This document shows positions 1 through 14,700 of a stretch of DNA of 64,000 nt, one piece after another. Location: positions 372,001 to 436,000 of the forward strand of contig JAJKFH010003165.1 in the NCBI GenBank assembly GCA_023333565.1, given 5' to 3'. The position numbers and the translations under genes were made by a program. The notes beneath the pieces were generated by a model. The model saw only the letters and a list, made by a program, of their open reading frames with translations. It searched no databases and was not told the origin of the DNA. The DNA is from Puffinus mauretanicus. Taxonomy: Eukaryota; Chordata; Aves; Procellariiformes; Procellariidae. Each line of letters starts with the position of its first letter. Position 1 is the first letter of the stretch.

Positions 1-3000
1 GAAGAAAAGGAAAATACGAGTTTTGCAGCATTCTCATAAACTGAGAACTAGGCAACTGTTGGTGAATGAAGGGCGGAGTTCAGCTCCATCCACGGGTCAT
101 GGCAATGCTTTAAGGGATGTAGAAGAAGGATCATTTTCTTACTTCAACAATTGCTAAGGAAGTTATCAAAGTAGAAAGAGAACAGGTGAACTGTGGTTAG
201 GGTGTACAAGAGAAATAGCCGTGTATATGGGAAAAGAAAAAGGGCAGGAAGCTCCTGAGTTTAGAAATAAAGCATGACCAAATAAACCCAAATATAACTG
301 ATGATGCATTTAATGGTGGACAGCTGAAAATCAGAAGGGCTATGCCTATACTTGTAAGCAAAAGCCAAATAGCACCAAAGCACATTTCAGACTCAGCACT
401 GCCAGGCTCCATTCTTTACACCATGAAATTGTTAGTGATCCCTGGTATAGTTCAGGACCATTTCAACTAACACTACCCAAAACTTTCCAGTTATGGTTCA
501 AAAGTCAGCACGGATAGGCAGTTGGCATGCAGCAGCTTGTATTGGAGAGGAGGATGGTTTAGCAGTGGGGATGCAGGGTGTCCCATGTCATTCAGTAACA
601 CCACCAGGCAGCACTCCCAGGCAGTTTCAATTCATTGATGTAGACATAGCTAGAAGGTCCATCTCTATTGCTCCAGCCATAGGAGCCGTACCTGGCCTTA
701 TTTCTGCTCCTGAAGGGAGAGGGCAGGAGGGGATGAATTTTTGCCCCAAGACACTGCTTGAGAGTGCAGGATACTGGCATTTGTTGCAGTGCCCAAATTG
801 CTGAGTTCTGGGAGTATGGTGAGAGCTTTTACAAGAAATTAAATCAAAACTGGAAAAAATCTCAGCTGAATGTGTCACGAGATTATTTGCATGGTCATCT
901 TTATTTCATTTTGTTTACTTGATTTCAGATCAGCTCTTGAGAACACGAAGTCCTTTGGACTCCATATGAAGTCCTCAAGATATTATTAAGATAAATTTGG
1001 ACTCCCTCTTTAGGGAGTAAACAAAATCAAATCCAACACCAAGAAGGAGAATCACTTACTTCAGTACTCGTGGGAGAAGTGAAACGCTATTAAAAGAAAT
1101 GCACAGTAGGTAAACACAGCTCCTCACATTCTCTCTCAAATTGCATTTTTAGAGAAATATTTTACTAGGGTTAATACGACTGTTAAAGTTGTTGTGGAGA
1201 GTTGGGGAGAAAATAATCCTTGGTTTTCAAAAAATTGTTCTTTGCAGCCTCCAGAGGAATTTTTTTGATTTTTGAACTTTTAGTGTCTCCCCCTACCCCT
1301 CTTCCACATGCAGCCAGGACCTTTGGTTGGCTGTTTATTGAACAGGTATATGTTACTCTGCCACATAAAGACTGTTCTATTGACATTTCCCATGCTAAAT
1401 AAGCCTTTCTTCGGCTGTTTAAAATTCACCATGAAATAGTCAGTGTTTGTAGAAAGGTGCTAAATAAAGAGAAGGAGAAAAAAAGAAAGGGAGCAAAATG
1501 CTTCAGGCAAAGTTTCCCATTATCTTCTTCTTATTGTAATTATCACCACAAAGCATAGCAAAAAATGGTCCAGAGCAAAATTATTTATCTAACATGGTAA
1601 AGTAATAAAGGTCTGATTCTGATTTTCTGATATTCATCAGTATTAGTAAGAAGAAAGTCAGCTCCTCAGTATTTTACACCCTTTTCATAGCATAAATGAC
1701 AACACAAGATCCAAAAGAGCGGGGACTGACACATTTGGGGACATTAACCTTATTCCCTCCCAGACCCTGATCTTGCCTGTTTTCAATGTCCCCACTTCCA
1801 AGTAAGCACTCAGCCATGCTGTTTTCATCAGCGTCGCTGTTCTCAAGTGCCTCCATGCTGCAGGGGACAGGCTGCAGTCAAGACAGGTTGCTCAGGAGGA
1901 TGCTGTATACTGTGCTGACCATGGCCTCTCCTTCCTCTTTAAAGAGCAGAGAGAAACATCTGTGGAATAAGCCTGATTTTCTGAGGAGCTAGAAGTTATT
2001 ACTAAGAGAAGCAAGGCAAGAACAGAGAAAAAGTAGGATAGGTCCAGGAGGGGACATAGGAGAAAAACAAGCCCTGAGTTGCTGCGCTTTTTATAGATGT
2101 GGAGGGATTGCCATTGAAATGTTGATGTTTGCCAAAGTAAATCAAATATTTATTAAGGAAATCGCCTGCTTGGGTGGAAAACTGGAGCTCTTCAGAACTG
2201 GTGATGTGCTTACCTGGAGCAAATAGAGATTTTTTTTTTAAATAATCACCCATTATAAACAAAAGTAAAAACCAGACCTTGACACAAAATAGTTAGAGCA
2301 ATTACTCTGCATTGCAACATTTGGAAATAACCCAGGTTTTCCAACATTTGATACCTAACATAGTTCAGCTTCCTGCTTGCACTTCTAAATGAGCCGCAGC
2401 CACTGCTATAGGTAATGCCAGTAAAACAGGTTGTGTTGCACAATAATCTGATGAGGGTGATTTCTGCTTTGTCTTACTGCTCTAGAGCAGATTATCTTGC
2501 AAGTGTTTGCTGCAGTGCCTGATTATACCTGACTGAAATATAAAAAACCCCAGTATGTCAGGAACCATAATCATCTAAAAAATGCTAATTGCTGTGGTTT
2601 TTTTATCCACAAAAAGCAATCACGCCATGTTAGCTTGAATGCCTTTACTGGAAAAAAAACTTCTGTGACAGAAATTCCCAGTGTTTGTTTGCTTTGAAAC
2701 AGCCAGACTTTATCAGTTCTGCCCCAGTAATATCTCTGCTGCAGACAAACTCTTTAGAAACCAGAAGGCAGAATACAGAGAAAATCAAATGACGATTGCA
2801 TAAATGTCTTTTTCCCGTTACCCAGACTGGAAGCTGTTCCCACGGGTATTTTGTGAAACTTTTCCCCCAAATCACCTTGGGGTTTTTGTCTATTTGAGAG
2901 TCCCCGAATTTGACATAGGAACACACACTGACGCACTTCTTAGAAAAGGCTCAGGTCAAGGGTATTTAAACATTAGCTATATATCACACGGTTTTCATGC

Positions 3001-3549
3001 ACTTGAACAGCAGGTTACATGTAATAAGGCTTTGGAAAAGAAAGAATTTTCTACAGCTGTTCTTCTCTGATGTCATCATTTCTTGTAGTTTCCAGTTCAG
3101 TTTATTTGTTATGTTACAGAGCATAATCATGAAAGCTCTGTTGTTCATGGTCAAGGAAACAGCTGTGAACAGCTGGCATATTTTATGACCACTCTTATTG
3201 CAGGGTCATACAATAATTTGTGTGAATTACCATCAGAGCTGAAAATTTTCTCTTGTCAATGTGAGTTGACAGATGTTTTGTCTTTGACTTATAATAGCTT
3301 ACAGAAGGACTGGATGTTTTTGTCACATTTTGAAAAGTACAAAAAGATAGTGGCAAGATGACCAGTTTAAAGAAATTAAATCACTACAGAAGTTCAATTG
3401 TTGTCAAAACGTGTAACAAGAAAAGATTTGACGAAAACTAGAATGCTATTATTTCTATAGCTATAGCAACAGCATTAAGTAGCTGACAACTATGTTTCCA
3501 AAGTCATCTAACATTTGTATCAGGGTCCCATTCCTCTTTTCTTGCATTA
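1..3549. other. Intergenic, nothing recognised
   Basis: AT-rich unique-looking DNA. The open frames (up to 103 codons) overlap on both strands and resemble no protein I know. No repeat is identified. Confidence 0.6.
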
Positions 3550-4060
3550 GCTTGTCTACCCTCCTGCTTCCACCTCCTTTATAAATATGGTTACCTTTAC
3601 TCAGCCCTATGCTCCTGCCCCTCCAAATTGCAGGCTCTCTCCCAGCCCTCCTAAATGTAGCAACTATTACCTCTTTTTTTTCCAAACAAATCCTTGCAGT
3701 CCAAGCCATGCCAGCCCTGTCCATCCCAGCTTTCTGCATCCCAATCAGGACTGCAGCCTCCCAGAGGCCCAGCCCTCAATATCTTCACACTTGTTAGCCA
3801 GCTCCCTCCACACCTACCCAGATCACACCAAAAATCACTCTTTTCCAGGTATCACTGGGGTTTATCTCTTCCTGCTTCCATTTCTGGTGCCCCACCAGCT
3901 ACACCAACATCCCCCAACAGAACTGTCAGCCCCTGCCACCACCACCGTACACCCGCGCTGCCCCTCACCGCCCCTGCCTTGCCCTTGCACTGCTGGGGTT
4001 GTCCCCTCTCGCCTGACTTGAACGTTTTAAATAAAAGTGGTATTCACAATGATTTTTAAA
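3550..4060 (+). other. C-rich tract ending in AATAAA
   Basis: The plus strand is strongly C-rich and G-poor over about 470 bases, which opens three overlapping frames (up to 144 codons, Pro/Ser/His-rich). AATAAA follows at about 4030. The frames overlap and are of low complexity, so I do not call a protein. It could be the 3' end of an unknown transcript or a decayed pyrimidine-rich repeat. Confidence 0.4.
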
Positions 4061-4141
4061 TGCTTTATGCTTTAATAGACTTCATATTGTTATCTTCCAA
4101 GCTCGGTCACCAAAATAGAGAAAATATTAAGAGAAAGAACT

Positions 4142-4166
4142 CTGGCTGTGCACGAGCACAGCCCAG
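4142..4166. repeat. Short hairpin
   Basis: GGCTGTGC (4144-4151) and GCACAGCC (4156-4163) are perfect arms around a 4-base loop. One bulge extends the stem by two pairs. The function is unknown. Confidence 0.5.
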
Positions 4167-4908
4167 CTAGTATTGTGCTCCTTCTATTCTTCTTGTTTAA
4201 TGAAGGTTGATGGAATGTGGCCCCGTTGTATACATGTGAAAACTGTATCTCATTAGTTGATAACCCTTATAAATGCGTCAAAGACTATAACTTGTATTAA
4301 TGTGCTAAGGAAAGACTTCTATAATCATTACAAGATAATGAAGACATTGTGATCTCAGTTAAATCTACTCTAGGAAGATAAAATGAGCCAAAATTAATCT
4401 AAACTAAAAAATTTGAAGGTTATGTGTCTTGAGAGTTTGAAAACTGTAATGTCCTACGAGCAATGTCCAGACAATCTGACACAATGAATTTTGAATAGTA
4501 TTTAGATGCCAAGAAAAGGCAGAGAGCTCTACTTCAAAATGAAAAATACCAAATTACAGATTTCTGTAAATTCTAGTGCAGTGAGAATAGTAATGAGACA
4601 AATGAGAGGAAAGGAATGAAAGGGGAAGAAATTCATTTCTTAGATCCTTATGACACAAAGCTTTGCATGCAGGTTTTCTGGTTTTACCAGCATTTTTCTG
4701 GGACTTGCATACTTTTTATTTTTTCTTTTGACTCCTCCACCACAACTATTTTGATTGTTTACTTTCTCTGAATTTCTGAATGATATTGTCTGAGGTTTAA
4801 GGAATTCTGTGAAAATGTTAGCGTATGCTGTACAGCACTTTTTCACCTAGAAAGGCATGCCGCAGTAAAGACTCTGGGAAAAATGGGAAGAATGTGCCTA
4901 TAGGGAAG

Positions 4909-5720
4909 TCAGAGCAGCATCCTAGAAGTCTTCTGCCTTTGAAACTCACCTATGGGGACGCCAGCTCCTGACCACAGGAGATGCTCTAGCAGAAGCACTG
5001 TCTCACCTGGAACAACCTCACACAACAAGCCATGAGTTTCCCTTGGCCATTTCACATCCCACATTTCCGGAAACAATGGTGAGGGTCCCTTTGAAAGCTG
5101 CAAATGGTGCTTTGAAAGCAGTGGGACTGCCCACCTCCAGGCTGGAGGTAGTAGAGAGGTAGCAGCCCTACGCATTATCACTGCTCAGCATAGCGCGTGT
5201 CGTACGACCGCCACTACCTCATCCTCACTGCAGCTCCGCCCAACCTTAGTAATAGCGTGAACGTGCGTCAAAATGGCAGTCTTTCTTCTAGCCAACAAAG
5301 TGATCAGAGGTACCCTTAGGCTACGCAACCCCTGAAACTTTTGGATACAAAGTTAATGAAAGTATGTAGTGCGGAGGGTATTCCGTTAACAACCCACAGG
5401 GCTGGCATTAGGCTGATGCATCAAAAATTATTTATGTCCAAGCAAGCAAGTGCGTGTGGTAGAACAAACTGTTCCAAGGATCACCCCGTTCTCAAATAAC
5501 TCAGACCTTGGCACACAGCGTAGATCTCGGTGCCGCATGCACCAGTAGTTGCCATCTCCTACTGCTGCCCTACAAATACGCTGTCGTACTGCTGCCATTT
5601 CCGCCCCTAATGCTCGCGCTTGCAAGTAAACATGCCTCTCCTCTTGCTGCCTCCTGCCTAATCCTCACCCACACACCTTCCGAAGCCAGTGAGAGCGTTT
5701 CCGCTGAGGTAAATGGCATA
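4909..5720 (-). promoter_or_regulatory. CpG-enriched patch with possible antisense first exon
   Basis: About 5180-5720 holds clearly more CpG than the flanks (by hand roughly 25-30 in 550 bases). On the minus strand a 90-codon frame leads down to strong-looking splice donors CAG|GTGAGAC (near 5005) and ATAG|GTGAGTTT (exon end 4950). This arrangement would suit a small orphan CpG island with a non-coding minus-strand transcript. No protein family is recognised. Confidence 0.25.
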
Positions 5721-8700
5721 AGCTCAGAGTAACTGTGGCTGCAAAGGGGGCTACCTTACCTGAAGACTAACACAGTACTGAAAAGACGCTATGGAAACAG
5801 TCATGATCTTAGCAGAGGACAGCTTGGCCTCCTTATTATTCACAGTAACAACAGGTCATAGCCATCCTGAAAAAGGATAAAAACTAGAAAGATGGTTGTA
5901 TTAGTTCATGAAAATATCTTCTGAAAACCTAACACCATTAAACCAGTAGTAATATAATAAGCCTTGGTAATTCTGTACAAGGTAAGCCAGCCAGAAGGAT
6001 TCTGAGAAGGATTTTCAGTGTTTGTATTCTCACAAATTAATTGTTACTTCCTAGGGATAGGATTCCAAATATAACAAAAAAATCTCAACTAAGAAATTTT
6101 ACAGTGCCCTCATAAACCTGTAAAATAACAATGCAAATGCATGAGCATTTTTATTTTTTTGTTAAGTGTATGACAGAATGCTGATGTGTAAGAGCGGAAT
6201 TATGTTCTCAGGAATAAATCTCTAGAACCACCTCTGGATCTATCTGTTTATGTCATATTGTATCCATTACAGCAGCATTTGAACACCTTCCAACTACTTA
6301 CAATACAAATAACAATCTCTGTCTCCTTTCCCACAATAGGATTGCATTCACATTAATTTCTATGCTGGGAGATTAGTTGGTTTGCGTATCTGGTACCTGT
6401 ATAGTGTATATCACAGCTTGTCCAGTGTCTCTGGGTACAACGAACAGTAAGTATAATAAGAAATAACAGAAGTGAAGTAACAGCTGGTTTGTCTGGTAAT
6501 ACTGTGTGTATACACAAGCCTGGGAAATTCAACAATATTGCATTTGCTTTTGAAAACGAGTATTATTTATCACACCAGCATTTCTCTCATTTTGTAGAGG
6601 CAGATTATCATCTCTAGTCCTGAAGATTTCTTGTCACACTGGTTCAACCCCATGTGCATCTCCTTGTAAGATAAACCCTCCATGAAATATTGGTAGTGAG
6701 ATTTTGATTTTCACAGTCATTTAATAAAAAAGTACTTCATTATTCATTCTATAGAAGTCTCTCTGGAAATAGCAAGCTCTCTTTTAACAGGGAGCTGCTT
6801 CAGTTGTAAATCATAGGATACCAAACCGCGAAGATGAAACTCGCAAAGAACATTTAAATTAACAGAGAATGGGTGAACAATTCATAATTAATTATTTGGG
6901 AATGAATGCCACCTCAATTTATCATTGAATATTTGCAAAGGCAGTACATGCACTCGTACGCCTTTTACTGACTTCATAGGGTCATTATGGAACACTGGCC
7001 CAATCCATTCCAGTATGACTGACAGAGTCAGGTCATTAGTCCTTCATTGACTTCTCTGCTAAAATTGTATGAAGGATGATGTCAGTAATAAACTAAGTAC
7101 TTGTCTTCTTCAGGGGTAAAAGAAGCAGGACTTTCAAAGCTTGTGCCTATTACTTCAGTGTGACTGGCTGTAAATGCAATGTAAATGCAATGATTTATGG
7201 AATCTCTGTATGTACAATTTAAAAACAGTGTGATACTATGAATTCCTTGTGTTTAATTTGTGAAGACTGCAATTTCACTTCATACACAGAGTTTGCCTTC
7301 CCTCTCTATTGGTTGTTTTATATCCTCCTTTTTATGTTGTACTGAAATTCCCAAGGATGGTGATTCAGGGCTAACAACTGAGCAGTGATGCCATCTTTCT
7401 GCCAGCATGTGTCACATAACCTGTTATGGAGACATTCAGCAGCTATTCACTGCTAAATCACACATGCAGCATCTCAGCAGCATAACAAGGTCCTTCCTCT
7501 GCCATGGTCACTATGTGCACCACCACATACACCACTTCTGGCCTGTGCACGTGCATCAGGTCTCCTGAGTGACTTCACATGCACATCTCAGACTACAGCA
7601 AGAAGGTCCTGAGCATGTCAGCTGCAATAAATACATTTCATCCGCAGCCTCATGATGGAAAAGCCCTCTGAGTCTTCAGGAGGGAGAATGGCAGGGAAGA
7701 GGCTGTGAGCTCCCAGAGCAATTCATCCAGCCCACTTCAGGCTGTCTCCCCATCTCCAGGCTACCCCCAGGAAAGAAGGAATCAGGATGCAGTCAACAGA
7801 CAGGCTGAGCTCTTCTCGTCATTAAATTTTTGTCATCCTCTGTTCACGTGGAAATTTCATAGGACAAAATGTTCATTATCACACTGGCCAGATACTTTCC
7901 TAAACCTAAATTTCAAGAGAGAAATAAACAAGCAGGGGATTATCTAGTGGGGACCTGGATCATCTGAGAAGGCTGATAAAAGGTTTAATTGACAAAGAGT
8001 AGTTCAGTCTAAGTAGAGAAGCAGAAGTTGAGTCCAGGAGAGGAGGCAGAAAGCTAGCTACATGCCAGAGGAGAGACCCTGTAAGGAGAGGAGGTATTAT
8101 TGCTGCAGGAGGAGGATTATGGGCACACTAAGTCGAAGGACAGTTCCAGAGCAAGGAGAAAACTGGAGGACGGGTATATGTGAAGACACCCTGGTTCTGA
8201 TTTCTTGTGCAAGGTAACATAAAGAATTAGCATTTTCTGGAATGCTTACCAAAACTGCATCCTCACACAGTCGGAGCTCTGAGAAAGAGTGAACAATTGC
8301 ATGCAAGGGACACCAAGGGATCACCATTGTTCCTGGCTACTTCAGACTTCTAGGCATTAAAGTCCTGTTTATGAGAAAGATGCCCAGCCTCTGCATAAGA
8401 AGTTTATCAAAAAGACCAAGGAAACAATACCAGAATTATTCAAGCAGCAGAAAGCTTAAAAGCACACAGGATCAACAGGAGCCAACCCAGCAGCGTGATA
8501 TGTACCCAGTTTTCTTTAACAGCTTGGTTCAAAGTTCACGTCTTCGCATCCTTCAGGATTCTCAGAATTTAGCTGGGATGTCAAGCCAGAATGTCTCAGT
8601 CAAATGCAACCCAGATAATAAGACCCAGAAGCAGCAATTATTGAATTCTCAAAGGAAAATATGTTTGCTTTCAATGTTACAAAGCTAGTTTCTGTTAAAA

Positions 8701-11700
8701 GACATTTTATTCAGATTTACCAAAAATATTTTGAGAGTTTCCAACACTATCCTATATCAATGTTTGCCATATTCTGAGGTTCTCATTCAACTTTTATTCA
8801 GTTTGAACCCAGGACTGAGGAGAGAAAATGAAGTGAAGCCTTCAGGATTTGATGCTCAGTGGGAATTTGTGTCTCCCACACCAGCAGTATCTACATGTTG
8901 CATGTAGGCCATTCTTTTGGGCTTGCATGCAGCCAGGCTCTCCTGGACAAGCCCTTTTTCCGATTTGGGAATTTTCAGTGGAGGAAATCTGAGGGATATA
9001 TCCTTTTGTCTGGAGTTTCTGGACTGCTGTATGTGAGGAGGCTCCCGAGGTTTTGTTGCCTATGCATAACCCAACTCAACAGCACCTGCTCAGCCAACTA
9101 TAGAACTAGATAGGGCTGCTGGAGAAGCAGCATATTTGCTGTAGAACAAATCTCATATGTCCAAGCTGCCTTGGTTTTCCTATACATAAGCAAATCAGTG
9201 GTACCCCCATAAACAGCGGATCTGATCTTTCTCAATAGTAGAGGCCTTGCTGTGCATTTACCATCCAATGTATAACCACATGCTTCTGTCTGACATTTCC
9301 AAGACTCAGATTTCACGTCTCCTGCCCGGAAGCAGAAATCCGCTTCCCATAGATCACCAATAGTCAGATCCTATGAGCGAGAGCTGAGAATATACTGAAG
9401 GCAAGGACGACATGACGCACCTCCCTCAGTCTTCACACAAACTTTCTTGAGGAAAGTTGTTTCCCTTCTTATGCCCCCACTCCTAGGGACACCCCACTGT
9501 GGTGGGTTCCCAGGTACTTCTGCGCAAGAACAAACTACACTGAGAGCAATAGCAAATATTTCTATGAAAACTTCAACCCAGGAGAGCATTCGCACTGAAA
9601 TAACATAATGGAGGTAATTATACAGAGAAACTGGGTCCAATTCATGATTAGACAAATAAAATAAAACAAACTGTTGATGCTCAAAATATTCAAAATTTAT
9701 GAACCTACCTAATATTTTTTTCATGATTACTCATTCCTACTGCAACAAACATGCTATTTATTCCCCTAAATTTCAAGTCACTTTGCCTGTCTGTTTTTTT
9801 TTTCCTCTAAGTTGGCCAAAATATTTGTGTCTGGAGCATTGCAATATCTCTGGCAAAGCCTGCAGAATGGCTTGCCAAATAACGTTTGTGGACACATACA
9901 AAAGCTGGAATGAAAAACAAAATGTTGATGCTGGCCTATAAACAGGAGTCAGGCTTTCAAGGTCAGCAAGAGGTAAGTGGTTTGTTTGTTCTCCTGGGGG
10001 TAAGTATTAAGCCTCTGAGGCTTAGAAGGGAATTAAAACCAGATGTCTCATTTTCTAAGGAAGTGATGTACTTAGCAAGCTATTCTATAATCAGAAGGGG
10101 CACATTCATCATGACTTTTCATTGCCACCTAAAAGAGAGAGACATGCGTCGTTTTTTGAGAGAACAGATGCAGGTAAAGATGTCTCCACACTATGGTTTC
10201 TCCACCTTCTTCTTCCCTACCTTTAAATACATAGCAGAAGTACCTAAGCTTGTATCTAGGCTTGGTCTAAGGTCAATGAAGGCAGCCATTTCCAGAGAGC
10301 TTAGCTCAGATGCTAGGTAGAACTCTGTCTCCTGGAGATGCAGGTCTTCACTAACTATAAAGGAAGTACAGGTACTTCAACTGGAAGATTTAAGTTAGTA
10401 GAATAAACACAGGTGCCATGGTTTTTCAGGTAACTCTCTGGGGCACCCAATTCTCTCCCTGGGTTGAACAGAAAACCTCAGACATGGCTTTCAGCTTTGG
10501 ATCCCACCTTGTGGATTAAGCACCTAGAAGTCATGCACTTATGTCCTCTATTACATCTGTCTTTTTTTCCCTCTCCTCCCTGTTAGTCAAATCCCGAGCC
10601 AGTTTCAAGTTTCATAGATCTAATTTGACCCCTAAGGAACTACCCTGGAAAACCTCAGGAACCCTGATATTAAAGAGCCACGCGTAGCTCCTGGACTATA
10701 GGAGACTGATGAGCAGTTCAGATGTGGCTCTTCCATCAAAGCCGTACCTCTCAGGGTTGCGCTGGCCCCACAGTTGATGGGTCAGCTAAATCCTTGGCTG
10801 CTAGAAGAAGCTGCTGAGACTGACTTTGCTGGGTTGCAATCCACCTGTGCACCTAGCTCAAGAGCCGTTGCTATCTCCTCTCCTTGTGTCTAGAACTTTC
10901 TGCATATCTTGGAGTGGTGTAACAGGCATCTTGTCCTTCTCAGTCCTAAGGAGACTGAGCAATGCATTTGCAGGCTCAGGCAGCCTCCCCTTATTTCGGA
11001 CAGGTCAACATGACTACACGCTAATCTATATTCTGCACTGCTTCTCAGTGCACTTCTAGTCTCAGTTCAAAGTATCTGTGACTAAGGCCTTTTATAGCAG
11101 AGGCTATAGATAACACAGAGGAAGCCTTTTGCCTCCTTAAAGCCCTCTTGTAGCAGGAAGATTGGTCAGCGTGCTGTGGTCTGTCTCAGGATCTAGGTGC
11201 AGCTATGTGTGTATAATTATTACCACCTACCGTACTGAGCACAGCCATTTACAACTGTGGAAATTCAAAAGGTCATGGAAACACCATCCGTGAGGCAGCC
11301 TGCAATAGCAATTCAAAGTGAGAGCAAGCTATGGCTCACAAACAAGCAGCCAGCGTTAATAGCTGTGGACGCAACAAGTAAGTACAAGAAATAACAGAAG
11401 AAAGGAAGAAAAGAAGAAAGATGATGGAGGGCAATGTTAATAAATCAAACAGCTACAAGGCCTGACAAAGTACGTAGCTGAGTGATTTTAATTTAATTCA
11501 AAGTGTTATTCAGCACTTCTGTGACTAACCTCTGGTCAATCGAAGGCTGATTTTTAAGGTTATGCAGAAGTTAGCATGTGCACAATAATGAACAAACCTG
11601 ATCCCAAGCCATGGGATTTGCACAAACTCTTTCCACACATAGATGTCTATTAATTTTGGTGGAATCTCTTAGGCAGCTCATGATATTTCAAAGACCAATG

Positions 11701-14700
11701 AAGAAATTCAGTGTACAAATAAAAACAACAAAAACCTAAAAATTCTTTTAGGAAGCCAGCTGTATCCTTAATATGCCATATTTATCAAAGCAGGAAAAAA
11801 TAAAAACCAACCCTGTATTAAAATGCTGAATGTTATTTAGTTATTACTGGTTATAAATCATTTGCAAGGTCTTAAAACACTAACATACAACCGAGTGGAT
11901 TAAATATTAGTTTGGATCATTAACTTGGATATCATGAGTTTTGTGGACTAAATTCTAATAATTAAGGGGGTTATTTCAGTATACCTATGTGTGTGTCCCA
12001 TATGCATTTGGGAATCTTTTGGGGCTTAGTAATGTTACAAAAAATAGAAGGGGAAGGGGAATAATGAATCCAGATACACTGCCGGTTTAACCCACATGCA
12101 GGTTCATTCAACACAATTTCTCAGGGCGTGAGGAGCTTGTATCAACTAGACACTTACTTTGTACGCAGTAGCACTTAAGCCAGGAGAATTGCTGATGGCC
12201 TAGACAGAACAAGCACAGGATTTACCAGGAGAGCCGGTCCCCTCCCGCGCTGCTCTGGTCACCGCTGTTTGGCTACACAACTCTTCCTTGATCCAATCAA
12301 GGCACCGAGTCTCTTCTTGAACAAAGGAACCAAAACCAAGTCCACATCTTCTGATGTCTTTGCAGTCTTCATTCCTACTGTGGCCTTTTCACACACTACC
12401 TGCTGACTGCACGCATTTAAAGCACTTCTGACATTATTCATGAGTTTTCTGAATTAAAAATAACTGACGACAAATGTGAAACAATTCAATTTTTTTCTGT
12501 ACAAGAGAAACAGCATAGTGTCATCTGTATTTCCTAATTATAAACTTTTAATGCTATTGCTGTTAATGATGCCAAAATCAACAAAGATACATAAAAAAAA
12601 TCCAATTACTAAAGACCAACAGAATAAAATTCAAAGACAAGATGAAAATGTATCATTATAATGTTTTATTGTGTGTGTTTACTGTATAAAATTACCACAT
12701 AAAACTCTGAACTAAATCATCGTAAGACGTTATGCCAAATGTTCCGGTGTTAAGCCTCCAGAAATGGAAATTTAAGAATTAGCTGAGTGCTCAGTCCTTT
12801 TTTACTTTTCAGACTCTGGAAATCTGGATGGCACAAGGTCCCTTTGTTAGCTTTCATGAAAAAGCGAGACTTCGTGCCATCTGAAAGCTAAGAGAAAACA
12901 GCATATTTTAGCAAGCCAGAGGTACACGAGTCAGGGCTATTGGGCAGATCTTTTACCCCTCTAGAGCAACCAGCGTAGAGGCCCCAGCAGCGCTGTGTCA
13001 GGAGAGGGTTGTGCATTGCCGTTTACAATGCTGCCATCTATTGGCTTTGGTGGGCTTTTATCTTTTACAACCAGCGTTGGCGCATTTTCCTTTAACAACT
13101 TTTTGCACTTTTATAGTTTTTCTCGATGGGATTTATCTGGCTAAACATACACACCTGCAACAAGAGCACCTCATGAGAATTGCCTCAGGCTTCCTTGAAA
13201 GTCAGTGGGAGAAACAAGCGCTTGGCGTGTGATGCATTTCACCACAAAGTAGATATAACCAACACACAGCAGATGAACAGCACCCAAAAAACATTACCGT
13301 GCTTTGCCCGTGGCTATAATGGGATCTGAAGAGTGACTAGCTCAGGTGTAGGGATGACTTTCACACTGTAAGACTAGAAAGCCAGCAAAAGGAATACTAC
13401 CCCCTTATCCAGCAGGGAAAGTCTTCAGCGGTGCTGCTGATTTTTAATTCATTAACTTGTATCCACGGACATTGAGGCCACAGGTACTATAGAAGAGAGG
13501 TATTAACTACATCTAACTTCGGATAAGAGTGATGACATTTGGTCCAGAAGTCCAGCTCCACTTCATATTTTCTTTGGCAGTTAAATTGTCTTTAAGATGT
13601 TTCTACCTCTCCCCCTACTCTGCCTCCGGTAGCCTGTCCCTTTCTCTTCTCAGAAAACTGGAGTTAAGTAAGAGAAGTCTCACATGTAGTTTCCTGCACA
13701 CAAACACACACACCCCCCAGAAAGGACTATCAATCTTTTCCTATAAATTTTATGAATTGTAGACCCAGATTATACAACAGCTAGTCCTAAGTAGGATTTG
13801 TTTTAATCCAAAAATAGAATTTGCATCATGGTAGAAATCTGCTACAAATAATGTCATGTTAAATATGATTTTGACTTAACAAAGGACAAGCAAAGTCAAT
13901 AATTTCAATGCTTTGGCCAATCAATAATTAGTCTACAATTCTAAGGATGACTTATTTTGGATTATTGAGTGTTGCTCAATAGAGCAACACTACAATAACA
14001 CAATCTTTGCAAAATAATGGTCTACATACAAATTTGCACAAGTTTAACAGAACCACACATTTTGGTGTGACAGATGTATATTTCTTGAACAGTGGCACAA
14101 AAAAAAGAGGTTACTGCCTAATTTCCAACTTCCTATTATCTGTGCTGGAAACTACCACCCTTTCAGATGTGATGCCCAGAATGCTCTTTTCAGCTTATAT
14201 AAGCGGTAAAGTGTGTTGCAGATTTCAACTTTCTACATTTTTTTTACAAACTTCCAGTCATTACACTCCTTGCTTCTTAAAGCATAAATTAATTAAATTA
14301 ATTGGCTAATTAATGAATCTAAGTAGTTGACAAATGCTCTCTAAGGTGTCTAGACTTGACAACTGCAAATGGTGTTTCTTATGAGGAAATTTCCCTATTC
14401 TAATAGCTGTTCTAGTCTAATATTTCATTCTCTTGCCAGGAAACATCATCCTTTGATAAAACTGATCAATAAAACCAAACCTCCCCTGTGATGCTTCTGG
14501 CCCCAAACCTGGGAGGGAAGATCTCGCATTGGAATCAATAGGAGCCACCCTTTCCTCACCAGCATTAGCTATGGGAAAGAAATTGCAGGGGTATTCACTT
14601 CATTCTAGACCCAGTTTACATTTTTCATGTTTCATGCGTGTAGAAGAAAAGGATTTACAAATCAAGAATTAACGTGAGACCTTCTTCACTGTTGGGTTGT

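Noticed and set aside
9886..10320. 144-codon plus frame
   Set aside because: No family resemblance and no exon context. A single frame of this length is expected by chance in 64 kb on six frames.
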